Of a stretch of DNA of 64,000 bases, positions 1 to 11,861 are shown piece after piece (positions within the stretch are counted from its first letter, which is position 1; every line of letters starts with the position of its first letter). Made by a program: the position numbers and the translations under genes. Source of the stretch: Tetrastigma voinierianum (taxonomy: Eukaryota > Streptophyta > Magnoliopsida > Vitales > Vitaceae); NCBI GenBank assembly GCA_016808115.1, contig JAEQBH010000891.1, forward strand, positions 434,001 through 498,000, in the 5' to 3' direction. The notes below the pieces were generated by a model. The model searched no databases. It was not told the DNA's origin and saw nothing but the letters and a program-made list of their open reading frames with translations.

Positions 1-400
1 ACCACCTCCGTTGTCTCAAATTTAACTCTTTACGTGTTAGCAGTGCCGAGACTCTTATGATCGGTGTAAATTCTACACTTTCCCACGTACAAGTAGTGTC
101 ACCATATTTTCAAAGGAAACACTCTGCGACTAACTCTAGGTCGCTGAGTGCAGGATAATTACGTTCATGAAGCTGGCGTCACAGACGCATAAGCCACCAC
201 TTTCCCATCTTGCATTAACTGCGCATTCCTAAACCAATGCGAAGCATCACTATACAAGGTATACTCTTTTCCAGTAAGGTGCGTGTCTTTGGTGCTTGAC
301 GGCATCGCTCAATTATCCCGAAACTATTACGACATTTTGTCACATCCTCAAACTTTATTCCTTTCCTAAGTAACTTGGTGAGTGGAGAAGCTATGACTGA
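1..400 (-). pseudogene. Element A: RNase H domain fragment (Ty3/gypsy)
   Basis: The minus strand reads like the RNase H part of a Ty3/gypsy polyprotein. Pieces such as HKSL and LLTRKELNLRQRRW near positions 1-60 match the conserved block where the RNase H connects to the integrase linker. RNase H removes the RNA strand during reverse transcription. Several frameshifts break the frame, and the domain runs off the left edge, so the integrase and 3' LTR lie outside the window. It is continuous with the RT, protease and gag remnants to its right, all on the minus strand. The family is confident; the exact boundaries are not. Confidence 0.7.
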
Positions 401-1300
401 AAAGTCTCTCACAAATCTTCTATAATAACTTTGCTAGGCACAAAAAACTTCTCCACCCCTCGGTTACATTTCGAGTGGTTTCCAATTCTGGCGACCTGAT
501 CTTTATAAGACCGACTCTTATACCCTCAGTAGACACAATATGGCCTAGGAATGAAACTTCCTTTAGCCAAAAATCGAATTTGCTAAGCTTAGCATTTAAC
601 TTCTTTTCTCTTAACTTCTGCAGGACTATTTTCAGATGTTGTTCATGTTCCTGTGCATCCTTAGAATACATCAGGATGTCATCAGTAAGACCATGGCCCA
701 GTCCACATAGGGTTAAATACCACCCCATTCATTAAATCCATGAATCTTTTTGCTAGTGCATTAGTTAACCCAAATGGCATTACCAAGAACTCATAATGGC
801 CATATCGGGTTCATCACGGTCTTCGACCACATCTACTTCCTTTACTCTCAATTGATAATATCAGGATCGCAGGTCGATCTTCGAGAAAAAGACACCCGCT
901 CCTTTCAACTGATCAAAAAGATCTTCGATTCTCGGCAATGGGTATTTGTTTTCACATCACCTTATTAATTTACCCGATAAATCAATGCACATCGTGAAGT
1001 GTCATGTTTCTTTTCACGAACAAAAGCAGGTGCTGAGAGTTCTTTGGGTCATTACAAACCCTTTATCTAAAAGCACTTGTAGCTGAACCTTTAACTTCTT
1101 CAACTCTACTGTAGCCATCCTATAAGGTGCCCTAGACACAGGGGCTGTTCCTGGCACAATTTCTATGGATAAGTCCACCTCCTCTCGGAATACACGAAGT
1201 AACTCTTCAGAGAATACAATGGATTCCTTACTCTTGGAATAATTTTCTAACTTTCAGCTTGACCTCTCTTGGAGTGATATCAAAGTAGAATGCCTCATAT
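400..1300 (-). pseudogene. Element A: reverse transcriptase (Ty3/gypsy), broken
   Basis: Minus-strand RT of the same gypsy element. The open piece at 420-728 carries a DDILMYSKDAQEHEQHL segment, corresponding to the YVDDILVYS catalytic block, followed by FLGHIVSTEGI, the usual thumb motif. Its first catalytic-box residue has decayed, but DD is retained. Further right, around 840-960, the strand encodes a YPLPRIEDLFDQL-like block and around 1000-1060 a degraded APVLFV-KK block. Domain order is normal. Stops and frameshifts separate the pieces, so it is not functional. Tekay-like chromovirus is the likely clade, by inference from the LTR and the related integrase in element B. Confidence 0.85.
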
Positions 1301-1337
1301 CCTTTTCTTATAAATCTCCTTGCCTGCATGGCTGAGA

Positions 1338-1763
1338 TCACATTGGACATTCTGTGGATCTAATGCCCTGTATTATCACCTCGGACTGATCAGGGCATAT
1401 TAACACTACTGTCTTTTGTCCACAATCAACTATGGCTCGGTGTTTAGTCAACCAATCCATTCCCAGAATCAAGTCAAACTCTAGGAATGGTAAGGTTATC
1501 AAATCAGCGAGAAACTCTATTGCTTGTATAACAATGGGATAATTTCTATATACGCTATTCACACTAACGTTGTGCCCCAACGGACTAGTCACATGCATGT
1601 CATATGCTAATTTCTCCATCGCTTGCACTTTGTCAAAAACATGCTCCATGCACACATATGAATGAGTAGATCTAGGATCAATCAATGCATGCATCTCAAT
1701 ATCATATAAAGAAAATATACCAGCTATAACCTCAAGAGCATCCTGATCCTCACGAGCCCTCAT
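1338..1763 (-). pseudogene. Element A: retropepsin-like aspartic protease
   Basis: An open piece of 141 residues on the minus strand. The active-site block reads LIDPRSTHSYV, where functional relatives have LID-S-G-STHS, so the catalytic Asp remains but the following Ser-Gly has become Pro-Arg. The C-terminal hallmark EFDLILGMDWLTKHRA is intact. The protease would cleave the gag-pol polyprotein in the virus-like particle. It sits between gag (right) and RT (left), the standard gypsy order. The damaged active site argues that it is inactive. Confidence 0.88.
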
Positions 1764-1772
1764 AGCATATGC

Positions 1773-2880
1773 TCATGCTGGTGCTGTAGGCATAGGACAG
1801 TCCACTGTCTCTGAAACTATGCCTCCTTGTCCTCTTTGTTGAGATAAGCCACTACGACCCCTACCTCGATCACGAGTTGAAGGTGAGGCCGCAGATTTTC
1901 CTCTACCACTTCCTTGTTGACTTCTATTATCCCCTGACTCTCGAGGACAATTTTCCATAAAATGTTCAGTGCTTCCACATCCCGGCTTCCTCCTATCAGC
2001 AACACATAAACCAGGATGTCGTCTATGGCCAGTAAAGGTGCACTCCAGGATTTCTCCCTGTCCATTAAGCACCTACCCACACTAGATACTCTTATCTTCC
2101 ACATCTTCTACCTCTTGTGTGGGAACCCTATCCGACTCGACTTGAACACCTCTAGCTCTTTTACCAGAAGAGGAGGAGGCTCCTTTTGAGAACTTCTTCT
2201 TTTGAGACTTTTCTTTGCTATTGGTTTCTAGTCTCTCCACTTTCATTGCAGCTTGGACCAACTAATAAAAGTTCACCTGTTGGAGACAAGTCCGCGGTGC
2301 TAAAGTACCTCTTGATGGAATCATGCAGTCCATCCTCAAATTGCCTACACCGAAATGCCTTGGTGAGGATAAAACCCAGGTGCATATTCTTCCCGAGACG
2401 GTGAACTCTTTCTCATACTCGATACGGATAAGTTCCTTTGCTTCATATTCGAGAGCGGGTTTCCACTTGGACTCCACATGCATGCAGCTAACATACTTTG
2501 CCACTGAACTCTTGGACTGAAATTCCCATGTCATAGGATGTGGAATCCCCGAACTTTTGAGCACAAATTTCCGCGATCATATGCCTCACTGCAATGGTAT
2601 TTGATGCTCTGTCAGTAGGGCATCTAACTTCTTCTAATACCGTGTCTATCTTTTCTAACCAGAATTCGGCTTTCTCTGACTCTTCCATGCTCGACCCATG
2701 GAATTCCTCTGCTCCATATCTTCTTACTGTGTCTATTGGAGCTTTAGGAATGGTTAATCATCGATACCCAGAGCCATGTCTGCGATATTCTCCACGAGGC
2801 TTCCGTGGGCTCATGAGGTACATTACTTTAAGAGAACCAGGCGATAACTCTTGTTCCTTGGGTTAACACTCTGACACCTT
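1773..2880 (-). pseudogene. Element A: gag with degraded zinc knuckle
   Basis: Minus-strand gag remnants in several frames. The region at 2488-2688 carries AEFWLEKIDTVLEEVRCP, the usual start of the retrotransposon gag domain. A pieced segment at 2262-2560 continues it with an EYEKEFT-like block. Near 1920-2060 a Cys/His-rich knuckle is recognisable (CGSTEHFMENCPRE) followed by a Gly/Arg/Ser-rich basic tail, the nucleic-acid binding end of the capsid protein. At least two frameshifts interrupt it. Gag would form the particle shell around the element RNA. Confidence 0.75.
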
Positions 2881-3101
2881 CTTCATGACTGATCCATCTA
2901 TACAAAACACAAAGGACAACATCCACATCAGGCCTTACTTATCCTAATCTAAGACTCTTCGAAGCGCCTAAACCTAGGCTCGGTTGCCCTTAAGCGTAGC
3001 GCCCCTTCTCCGTCAGGCAGATTGGGCGTCAGGCAAATTCAAGATGTGATGCAGGCTAACACAACGACCTCCCAACCACGGCAACCGATGTCAAGCGTGG
3101 G
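2881..3101 (-). other. Element A: leader between gag and 5' LTR
   Basis: Noncoding stretch of about 220 bases between the start of gag and the LTR edge. The primer-binding site should lie next to the LTR, but no clear tRNA-iMet match (TGGTATCAGA) is visible in the adjoining bases. The block next to the LTR (TCAAGCG at 3091-3097) is also found next to LTR C (17251-17257), so it belongs to the family. Confidence 0.5.
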
Positions 3102-3408
3102 TGTCATTTTTTTTTTTTTTATTTACTGTAGACTTGTAAACTCTAAGCTTGTTCATTCGTATAATGTTAAAAATTTAACTTGTATTATATTTTGTAGCAG
3201 CGGATTACAAAATATACAAGCTCCATATATGGAAGTGTTCAACATTTACTATATTTACATTGTTTACAAAATAAACAAAATTTCGTAAACAAAATAGACC
3301 AAAATATATTCCAGTGGGAACCTAGTGATGCGTGGCCTTTGCCTGCTGAAGTGGATTGTCATGTCTCCTGGTTTCCTCTTCTGTACCTACATGGATGAAA
3401 ACACTCGT

Positions 3409-3427
3409 GCTAAGCTTTACGCTTAGT
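3409..3427 (-). promoter_or_regulatory. Conserved LTR stem-loop
   Basis: CTAAGC (3410-3415) and GCTTAG (3421-3426) form a six-base-pair stem with a five-base loop. The same stem recurs at 6843-6861, 14190-14213 and 47141-47164 in other LTRs, always followed or preceded by a GTGGG/CCAC flank. The position late in the LTR suggests a role at the R region or polyadenylation site; that role is inference. Confidence 0.55.
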
Positions 3428-4253
3428 GGGAATTAATACATATGGATGACCTCTACTAAGGTCACCACACTTCTATACAAATTCATATACTTATCATTTC
3501 TCATATATATACTTTTTTTCATAACATATTTCATTTATCATATTTCATATACTTTTCATGTCATCTTGTACTTTACTTCTTGTTCTTGTAACTGTATACT
3601 ATCATCGCATAGTAGTGTTATGCTTCTCATATCATGTCATATATTCTATACATTTCATTTGCATATACTTGTCATTTTCTTTTAGGTTTCATGTCTGTAA
3701 ATACCTTAGAAGCGGATACGGGAAATAACTGTATGTACCCGAAGGTATTATCACTGTACGAGACAGTGATCTCTATCTATATATACCCGAAGGTATCATC
3801 ACTGTATGAGACAGTGACCTATGCCATGTAATATATGTGACCCCAAGCCGAGGCGTATATACGAATGTATCATATCCTTGTACGAGGCGTGACCTATGCA
3901 CAGTAATGATCCAAAACGGGATCTATGTCATCGACGGCTTGAGACCTCAGTATCTATAAAGCGTATGATGCGGCAACTATGTCCCTACTCTGTATGCCTA
4001 TTTATCCCTCACGGGTTTCTAAGCGGACAATCAGGTGTATATTTTATGTTTAGTACATATCTCATATTCCCGAATAATTATATTCATCCGGTAATCATAT
4101 GTGATATGTATACTCATTTATTCGAATCTTTGCATTTTTCATATCTCATTATATGCATGAATAACTATGGTTAACAGCAGGTCCTACTATTTTTCATGAT
4201 TTCTGGACCTAATATGATTTCTAATTTTTATCAATCTATATAAGGATGGATTC

Positions 4254-5336
4254 TTGACTCAATGGGCTTTTCATAGAGTCCAAGAACACCCTAATCGGAG
4301 TTCGGACGAAGAAGTTATGACCTTCCGAAGTTGGAGGTCATACATGAACAACCAGCCTTACCCGGCTAGCTCTACCAGACCAGTCTTGCCCGATTAGCCC
4401 TAACCGGCCAGCTCCAGTAACCAATGCCCTCCACAGGCATATGGCTGGAATCTTGACTCAATGAGCTTTCCATAGAGTCTAAGAACACTCGAATCGGAAT
4501 TCGGACGAAGAAGTTCTGACCTTCTAAAGTTGGAGGTCACACATGAATAACCAGCCTTACCAGGCTAGCTCTACCCGACCAGTCTTGCCCGATTACCCAT
4601 TTCCTGCCGGCTCTAGTACCCAATGCTGTCTACAGTAATATTTCTGCAATATTGACTCAATGGGCTTTCCATAGAGTCCAAGAACACCCGAATCGGAGTT
4701 CGGACGAAGAAGTTATGACATTCCAAAGTTGGAGGTCATACATGAATAACCAGCCTTACCCGGCTAGCTCTACTCGACCAGTCTTTCCCGATAACCCCTT
4801 TCAGGCTGGCTCCAGTACCCAATGCCATCTACAGGAATATGGCTGGAATCTTGACTCAATGGGCTTTCCATAGAGTCCAAGAACACCCAAATCGGAGTTT
4901 CAACGAAGAAGTTATGACCTTCCGAAGTTGGAGGTCACACATGAATAACCAGCCTTACCCGGCTAGCTCTACCCGACCAGTCTTTCTTGATTACCCCTTT
5001 CTGGCAGGCTCCAGTATCCAATGCTGTCTACAGAAATATGGCTGAAATCTTGACTCAATGGGCTTTCAATAGAGTCCAAGAACACCCAAATCGGAGTTCA
5101 GACGAAGAAGTTATGACCTTCCGAAGTTGGAGGTCACGATTGAATAACCAGCCTTACCGGGCGAGCTCTACCCGACCAGTCTTGCCCACTTACCCCTTTC
5201 CAGCCGGCTCCAGTACCCAATGCCATCTACAGGCATATGGCTGGAATCTTGACTCAATGGGCTTTCCATAAAGTCTAAGAACATCTGAATCGGAGTTCGG
5301 ACAAAGACGTTATGACCTTTTGAAGTTGGAGGTCAT
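4254..5336. repeat. 199-bp tandem repeat array, about 5.4 copies
   Basis: The block TTGACTC starts at 4254, 4453, 4652, 4851, 5050 and 5249, an exact 199-base spacing each time. Each unit holds TTGACTCAATGGGCTTTCC, a GGAGTTCGGACGAAGAAG block, AACCAGCCTTACCCGGCTAG and a CCAATGC-TCTACAG block. Copies differ mainly by substitutions. The last unit is partial. Three overlapping plus-strand open frames (4652-5271) are the same repeat read through and are not genes. The array lies inside LTR A and is absent from the other family-1 LTRs here. Confidence 0.95.
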
Positions 5337-6204
5337 GCAAACGATCTACCAACCGACCCTAACCGGTAACCTATCCGGTGACCCCATCCGACCGGGTGAC
5401 TTAGCCCGTAGCGGTGACTGTAATAACCACTTCCACTTAGACTATTTAGAGTAAACGGACCATAACTTGGGTTACAGAGGTCGAATTGAGAAATTCAAAA
5501 TCCTAACATCAACTACATTGATGTGGCTACGATTTACCTGAAGGACTCACTACCAAATTCCCTTTCTTTCTTATCCAAAAACCAGTCCTAAGACTCGGCT
5601 AACGCATAGGATCAAGATAGGTAGCTTACCTTAGTTCAAAATTTCTTCTCAACTCAACCCTAATAAGAAATGAGTTTGGGATTTGGCCACATTTATACGC
5701 AAAATAGGGTTCCAAACCAGTATGTCCCGAAATCACTACATACCAAAACTAGACAATTCCATACTCCAATTATACTGTGATCTTGCTTTTTAAACCTTCT
5801 TTCTTCTTTTCTCTTCTTCTTCTTAAATCTCGTTTCCTTTCTCTTTCTCAAAAGACCAAAAAAAATGAGATATTTCTTTTAATTAGCACATCTAGATTTG
5901 ATGCATCCTTCTTTTGAGTTAAAGCCATGTTTAGCTTACTCATTTTACTTACAAGTCCCTCCATTTCTCTTTTATTCTTACTTTAACTTATGCATATTCC
6001 TACTTTGGCATATGACATTATTAAATTATGACCCTTGGGTCCTAAATTAGTAAATTATTAATTTAACCTTGACTTTGATATTAATTCCAATTTTTTTGCT
6101 TATATTATTTTTATCTTTATTTTATTTCTGGAAAAATATACTTTTACTTTTATTATACCCTAAACATGTTATAAAACTGTTATGGCATAATTTGGGGTGT
6201 TACA

Positions 6205-6485
6205 TAGAAAGACAATGCAAATGCTTCGAGCGTTGAATGCTCACTTGTCGTTGACAAACGATGGTACAGTAGTGACAGAATTGATAGCGAGACCAAGTTT
6301 GTTGAATCGTGTGCTAGAGGCGAAAAAGAAAGATGAGAAAATTGCTGCTATAGTAAGTCAGATTGGAAATGGTAAAGAAATCGAGTTTAAAGTAAATGAA
6401 GATGGGGTTTTGTATTATAAAGATTAAGTTTGTATACCCGATGATAATGATTTGAGAAAAGTCATACTTGAAGAGGCACATAGTG
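6205..6485 (+). pseudogene. Element B: end of RNase H / integrase linker
   Basis: Plus-strand gypsy coding DNA beginning abruptly at the edge of LTR A. The frame contains LSLTNDGTVVTELIARPSLL, VLEAKKKDEKIA and FKVNEDGVLYYKD, the linker that precedes the integrase zinc finger in Tekay-like elements, then a PDDNDLRKVILEEAH-like block after a frameshift. The integrase continues at 10601 after a solo LTR. The reading frame resumes precisely across that LTR once a 5-bp duplication is discounted. Confidence 0.85.
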
Positions 6486-7139
6486 TGTCACACGATTCGG
6501 TCCGACTTGGAATTAGCCCAGTTTGAGCTAGGAGTTCGAGTGCGAGACCATCTTGGGACTCTTTACCGCAAAGCCGGCGGGTACTGTGGGTATGGCCCGC
6601 GTCTTATAACGAATCAAAATATTATATACAAATCAAAACACCGCTCGAATTGGTGTGCATCAAAATCTAGACACATATAATTGGAGTCCCATTTACTTAT
6701 ACATATCTGAAAACAACTTTACATTCATTACATAGTTGAGCGCCGAGACCCTCACTGGCTAGTGAACCTATGGTGTGTTGGCCCGGTATACGGATGTCTT
6801 CAAATATTATATCTTATACCTACACGGATTAAACTGCAATTGCTAAGCTTTTACGGCTTAGTGGGAAACATATCTTATCTGAAGCGAAATAACAAATAAC
6901 AATAACGGATATCGAGTCTTCACGAATTCATATAATCCAAATGTATAACGAGTCGAGATCATATTCGAGAACAAACGAACCTCTGACAAAGGCATCAATT
7001 ACGTCTCTTTTACATGTATCATGACTTTCGAGGGTTTTCAAGTCGTTTTCCTATTCATGTCGTGACGCAATACGTCTACTTGTACCTTGTGACCTTTAGC
7101 GGAAATTCTTGCCCATCTCCATAGGAGTATAAGTCCTCT

Positions 7140-8420
7140 TGGCCCGAACTTATACTTAGAGCAACATACTTTTCGGATCTTACACTTATGGCAGTCTTAT
7201 TCTTATTCGGAACTTATCCTTATAACATTCTGATCTTATACTTACTCAGATCTTACACTCATGGCGGACTTATTCTTATTCAGATCTCCGTAGGACACAT
7301 AACTATGCTTGTATCGAGACATACTTATTCAAATCTCCCCGAGGACATATATTGCGAACATCTTTGTTACTTGTCTCGGACTTATAAATGTTGAGGATCT
7401 CCCCAGAAGGACATCTGCGCCTTGTCGGTGATGCCATCGGATCTCATTAGAATTCTGGAACTTATGCTTATACGGAGATACTTAAACACGTATTGGTATT
7501 TATATCTATTTCGGATCCAGTAGAAGTTTACAGGGAACTCACATACTTATCCACAGATTTACATATGTTCGGAGGTGCAGTAGGTATTCTGAGATTATGG
7601 AGCGATATCTGCGGTATTCTGAGACTTATCCTTATGCGAAGTACCCGTGGGTATTGCGGGTTTGTCCCAGTCTGAGAGGTGCAGAGTAGGTACTACGAGC
7701 TTATTTTAATACTTCGTATCTTATGCTTGTACTGCTAGGGCCTATCCTTGTCTTACGGATCTTCTTGTACTCTGAGTTTATTCTAATATTTTGGATCTTA
7801 TCACGATATTGCAGACATATACATGTATTTCGGATTTTAACCCGTAGCATTACCTAGCATATACATGTATTCGGATCTTATACATGTCTTCTGAGTATAT
7901 ACTTGTCTTCACGGATCTTATTCTTGTCGCAAGGTACGTAAGGTCTGATGAGTCGAACCCGGTCGAGGATCATATCACATCTGGTCGAGATCCCGGACTT
8001 CTACAGGATGCAGACATTAGTCTTTCGTGAGTCTGGATCTGAGATTCATCATCACGAATGGCAAGTGATTCTATTTGGACTTATCGTATTTGGAACTTGT
8101 GCTTATTTTGCGAATCGAGTACCCGGTAGGTACTACTGAAGCTTGTACTTATTTTCTTGTCACGAGAGTACCCTTGGGGTACTCTTTGGACTTATACTTA
8201 TTCGGATCTCCGTGGGAGTTCTGAATTTCTTGAGTATACAAAGTACCCACCCAGGTTACTACGTATTCATTATACGGGTACCCGTATGTACTACGAAGTT
8301 TTACTTGTGCAAAGTACCGCGAGTCTTCTGAGCAAATCTGGAGGTACTTGCCACTTAAGGTACTCTGAACATCTGAGAGGTACCGGTAGGTGCTAGGATC
8401 TTTACTATATTCATTTCTTT
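7140..8420. repeat. Degenerate short-repeat zone in solo LTR
   Basis: Many imperfect copies of a motif near CGGATCTTATACTTAT alternate with GTACCCG-GGTACTAC motifs. Spacing is irregular. It looks like an old, slipped tandem array. Small open frames here (for example 7493-7675, 8143-8396) merely read the repeats. Confidence 0.7.
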
Positions 8421-8573
8421 GCTCTTATTCATTCGAGGTCTTATCCTTATAGCGTTGGATTGCCTAGACCCGTGTCTACGGAATGAGTGGGACCGCGACC
8501 TGATAAGTGCCCAGAAGGTCTGTCTGATGCGGGTGTCGTAGCCGCAAGCGGGAGTGTAGGAAGCTAGCGGCCA

Positions 8574-8760
8574 GTGTCGTCGCACCCTAATCGAGTGCGA
8601 GTACTAATGTGCGAAGCACGGTCCCGAAGGGTGTCGTCGCACTAATCGGAGAATGCAGAGTACTAATCGGAGAAGTCTAGGAAATGTAATGTCTTGAAAC
8701 GATCCCGGAGAATGTCGTCGCACTAATCGGAAGTCTTAGAAGTACTAATCGGTAATGATC
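8574..8760. repeat. Short tandem repeats with GTCGTCGCACTAATCGG
   Basis: GTGTCGTCGCAC-TAATCG is seen three times (near 8574, 8631 and 8716), with additional AGTACTAATCGG copies between. CG-rich compared with the surroundings. Embedded in the solo LTR. Confidence 0.75.
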
Positions 8761-10600
8761 TTATACGTGCCTGCCCACGTAACATAGATGCCATGTCATT
8801 CAATAACTGGTCTTAGGCAATTTTACAATTATTTTAGTTCAGTAACTTACTATCTTATATAAGGGGCCTTCTTAGCCACATTATGCTTTTATGACATATT
8901 GTCATTTCATGTTCATGTTCATGTTCATATTTCAATTCATTTTCATGTTTCACATCAAATTCATGTTTCATGAACATATTTATACATATTGCATTTCCTA
9001 TTCTTTCCTTATTTCATGCCTCTTACATATGGCATTTCATATACTTATACTTATACAGGAATACTTACATATTCACACATCATTCATGCATTCTTGTTCC
9101 TCTATGAATCAACTTTACTTAGAAATTGGAATCATTCCAATCGGATCATCCAAACTCAAGTTATGGCATTTTCATGCCAACTAGTCGACATCGATTTTAA
9201 TGAGGGATGTTTGTAATATCTATTTCTAAATGGCCTTGCTCCATATTTGACACTAGTTCTTTGTACTCCTTTAAAGATAAGGTGCTAAGGGCTCTCCTCC
9301 TACTGGAATCACTCAAATCGGAGCACCAGAACTCAAGAAACGTCCGAAACAATCCGGACTACTCTATGATTCAAAACTGATACAGGAATTGGCTTGCACA
9401 TAGCCTCACTTGGAGTGGATTTCTAGGCCACTTAGAATCAGAATTTGACGATTCCTATTTTAGGATGTTTAGTTTTCCTTGAAGTCTAGTTTAATTAGCC
9501 ACTTGAATCACTCAAATAGGATAAGAAATGAGAAAGTTATGGCTAAAATATTTAAATCGGCTTCGAAATAGGAAAATGGGTATCAGTGGTGTACTGGCAT
9601 GTCTAACATGTAATGGCACATGTTGGCCAAAATGACTAACCTACTTATGTACCTAAGATATGTCTAAGGTATCAGCACATGTCACTGAAAAGTGCCTGGG
9701 ATTGTTTGTTTTTCTTCCATTTTTCCATATTTTTCCACCCAATTCAACTCTATAAAGCCCATATACTATTAATTTCAAAACCATTTCATAATCATCTCGA
9801 CATCTCTTTCTACTTCAAATCCTCTTTCACTTCTTATCTTATTTCAAAATCTATCATGAATCACTTTAAACTAACTATAATATGGATACTTCTAACCTAC
9901 AAGCATAACTAATTCATAGCTAATTAGGGTTTGTTCTAAACCCTAACTCATTTACTTGCAATTTAACATGACTCCATCCTCAAAGAGAGGATTTCATGAT
10001 CTTCTTGTACTATTTAAGGTTTTATCCACCTTACTTTCCATAATTATTGGGTTAGGATGAAACCCTAGCAAAACCCTAGGTTTGGGCAAGATAATAATCA
10101 TACAAAACCAAAGATCCATACCAAATCTCATAGAATCCATAATCAAGGTTAGTTTCCATACCTTTCTTGGCTCCTCCCTCTTCTTCCTCTTCTTCTTCTT
10201 CCTCTTCCTCTTCTTCTCCCCTTCTCTTCTCTCCCTCCTCTACTTAGCTTGTTCTCCTTTTCCAAAAAATGAGACCAATTTCGTCTTTAAATCCATGTGT
10301 TTTGTTATACCATGTTTGGCCCTCCTCAAAACTCTTTTTTTTTTGTAAATTTTCTTTATTTTGCTTTTTTGGTCCTCCAACTTGCTCATTTGTATTTCAA
10401 GTTCCTTTATTTCATTGCCTCAAATCTTGTTAACTTATGACTTTTAAGTTCCTCTTTTGGACAAATTACACCTTATCCTTAAATCTTGTAAATTTCAAAC
10501 CTCGCTTCCATGTTTCGTGATTTAACTCATGAAACATTCATATTACACTTACAAACACCCTAAACATGTCGAAACCGCTAGGGTATATTTGGGCGTTATA

Positions 10601-11847
10601 TCGCGGGATCTTTGCAATCCATCTCGCAGAAAGACAAAGATATCAAGATTTGAAAAATGCCATTCTGGTGGTCCGGAATGAAAAGAGATGTATTTCCAGT
10701 TTGCAAACGGCGTTTGGTCGGTCAAAGCGGCAAAGGCAACAGCATCACGCCTCTGAGATTATTGCAGCCTATCAAAATACAGGAATGGAAATGGGACCAA
10801 ATTACCATGGATTTTGTAGTTGGGTTACCATTGACAGGGAGAAAGCATGACTCAGTTTGGGTCGTAGTAGACCGATTGACCAAGTCAACTCACTTCCTAC
10901 CAGTGAGAACCCACTATTCACTTAACAAGCTTAGCAAGAGCGTATATCATGAAATAGTTCGGTTGCATGGGATTCCAATATCTCCATTATTTCATACTCA
11001 AGATCCGAGGTTTACTTGAGATTTTTGCGGGAAAATCAAGTAAGAGGCTTTAGGCACTCAACCTGACCAAAGAGACAACGATCCACCCACATACGGATGG
11101 ACAATCAGAAAGAGTGATTCAGATTCTGGAATATATGTTAAGGAGTTGTGTGCTCAACTATGAGGGTAGTTGGGATAGACACATTCCTTTAGTTGAATTT
11201 GTGTACAACAACAGTTTCCAATCAAGTATTGGAATGGTGCCTTACGAGGCTTTATATGGAATAACAGAATTGAGCGAAAAGAAAGTGATTGGCCCCGACT
11301 TAATACAAGAGACTAAAGAAAAAGTGAAAATGATTAAAGAAAAATCAGCTGTAATACCGATAGACGTAAATCATATGCCGATATGAAAAAAATATATCTC
11401 GATATGAGATCGCGGTGCGTTTTGAAAGCATCGCCTTGGAAGAAGGTGATGAGATTTGGGAAAGGCAAGTTGAGCCCTAGATTTATCGGCCCCATGAAGT
11501 GATTGAAAAGTGGGTCCAAAGGGCATACGATTACATTACCTCCGGACTTAGAAAAGATCCATAATGTTTTCCATGTTTTAATGCTAAGGAGGTATAGATC
11601 AGACCCGTCACATGTAGTCTCTTCAGAGACAATTGAGCTGAGACCAAATTTGACCTATGAGGAAGAGCCAGTGGAGATCTTGGCTCGAGAAGTGAAATAA
11701 TTGTGGAACAAGAAGATTCCGTTAGTCAGTGCCGTGGAGAAACCACAAGACCTAAGAAGCCACTGGGAAAGTAAAGAAATTACGCGGTCATAAAGATTCT
11801 GCAGAATCGTTTTCGACTAAGGTAAATTTCGAGGACGAACTTTTCTT
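10601..11847 (+). pseudogene. Element B: integrase with chromodomain remnant
   Basis: Plus-strand gypsy integrase. The frame opens with an FAIH...RYQDLK block and FWWSGMKRDV of the zinc-binding N-terminus. The core begins WKWDQITMDFVVGLPLTGRK, with the first catalytic Asp in TMDF. The second Asp lies in a degraded QDPRFT block (usually SDRDPRFT), immediately followed by a stop near 11017. After a frameshift, HTDGQSERVIQ-LE supplies the catalytic Glu region, then LVEFVYNNSFQSSIG and PYEALYG. The C-terminal region 11503-11700 carries DLEKIHNVFHVLMLRRY, the GPY/F-to-chromodomain end. Stops and frameshifts leave it inactive. Confidence 0.92.
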
Positions 11848-11861
11848 AAGTGGGGGAGAGT
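11848..11861 (+). promoter_or_regulatory. Element B: polypurine tract
   Basis: AAGTGGGGGAGAGT lies directly before the TGTAACGACC start of the 3' LTR. This is the plus-strand primer site for reverse transcription. Confidence 0.85.

Larger units (their letters stand above)
3102..6204 (-). mobile_element. 5' LTR of element A (family 1)
   Basis: On the plus strand this block starts TGTCA and ends GGGGTGTTACA, so read on the element strand it starts TGTAACACCCC and ends TGACA, typical of plant chromovirus LTRs. It shares long stretches with LTR C (17261-20466), for example 3630-3740 against 18690-18800, and the same ends. A 199-bp tandem array occupies 4254-5336. Pyrimidine-rich low-complexity DNA fills 3470-3690. 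Plus-strand open frames inside it are by-products of the repeats. To the right, element B resumes in mid-RNase H, so A inserted into B. Confidence 0.85.
6486..10600 (-). mobile_element. Solo LTR of family 1 inserted in element B integrase
   Basis: The block starts TGTCACACG and ends GGGTATATTTGGGCGTTATA, a decayed form of the GGGTATATTTCGGGGTGTTACA end of LTR C, so it is a family-1 LTR in minus orientation, about 4.1 kb. No internal domains flank it: both sides are element B integrase. The flanking pentamers TAGTG (6481-6485) and TCGCG (10601-10605) could be a diverged 5-bp target duplication. It holds the family stem-loop near 6843, two repeat zones (7140-8420 and 8574-8760), a run of TTCATG near 8908-8930, and pyrimidine-rich DNA at 10160-10260. 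Open frames inside are low-complexity by-products. Confidence 0.82.

Noticed and set aside
4652..5271. Three overlapping plus-strand frames sharing MTQWAF/VQEHPNRSSDEEV
   Set aside because: They read the 199-bp repeat through several copies; no known domain, and the array explains them.
10082..10348. Plus-strand frame with Ser/Leu/Phe-rich middle
   Set aside because: It reads a (CTT)n-rich tract in the solo LTR.
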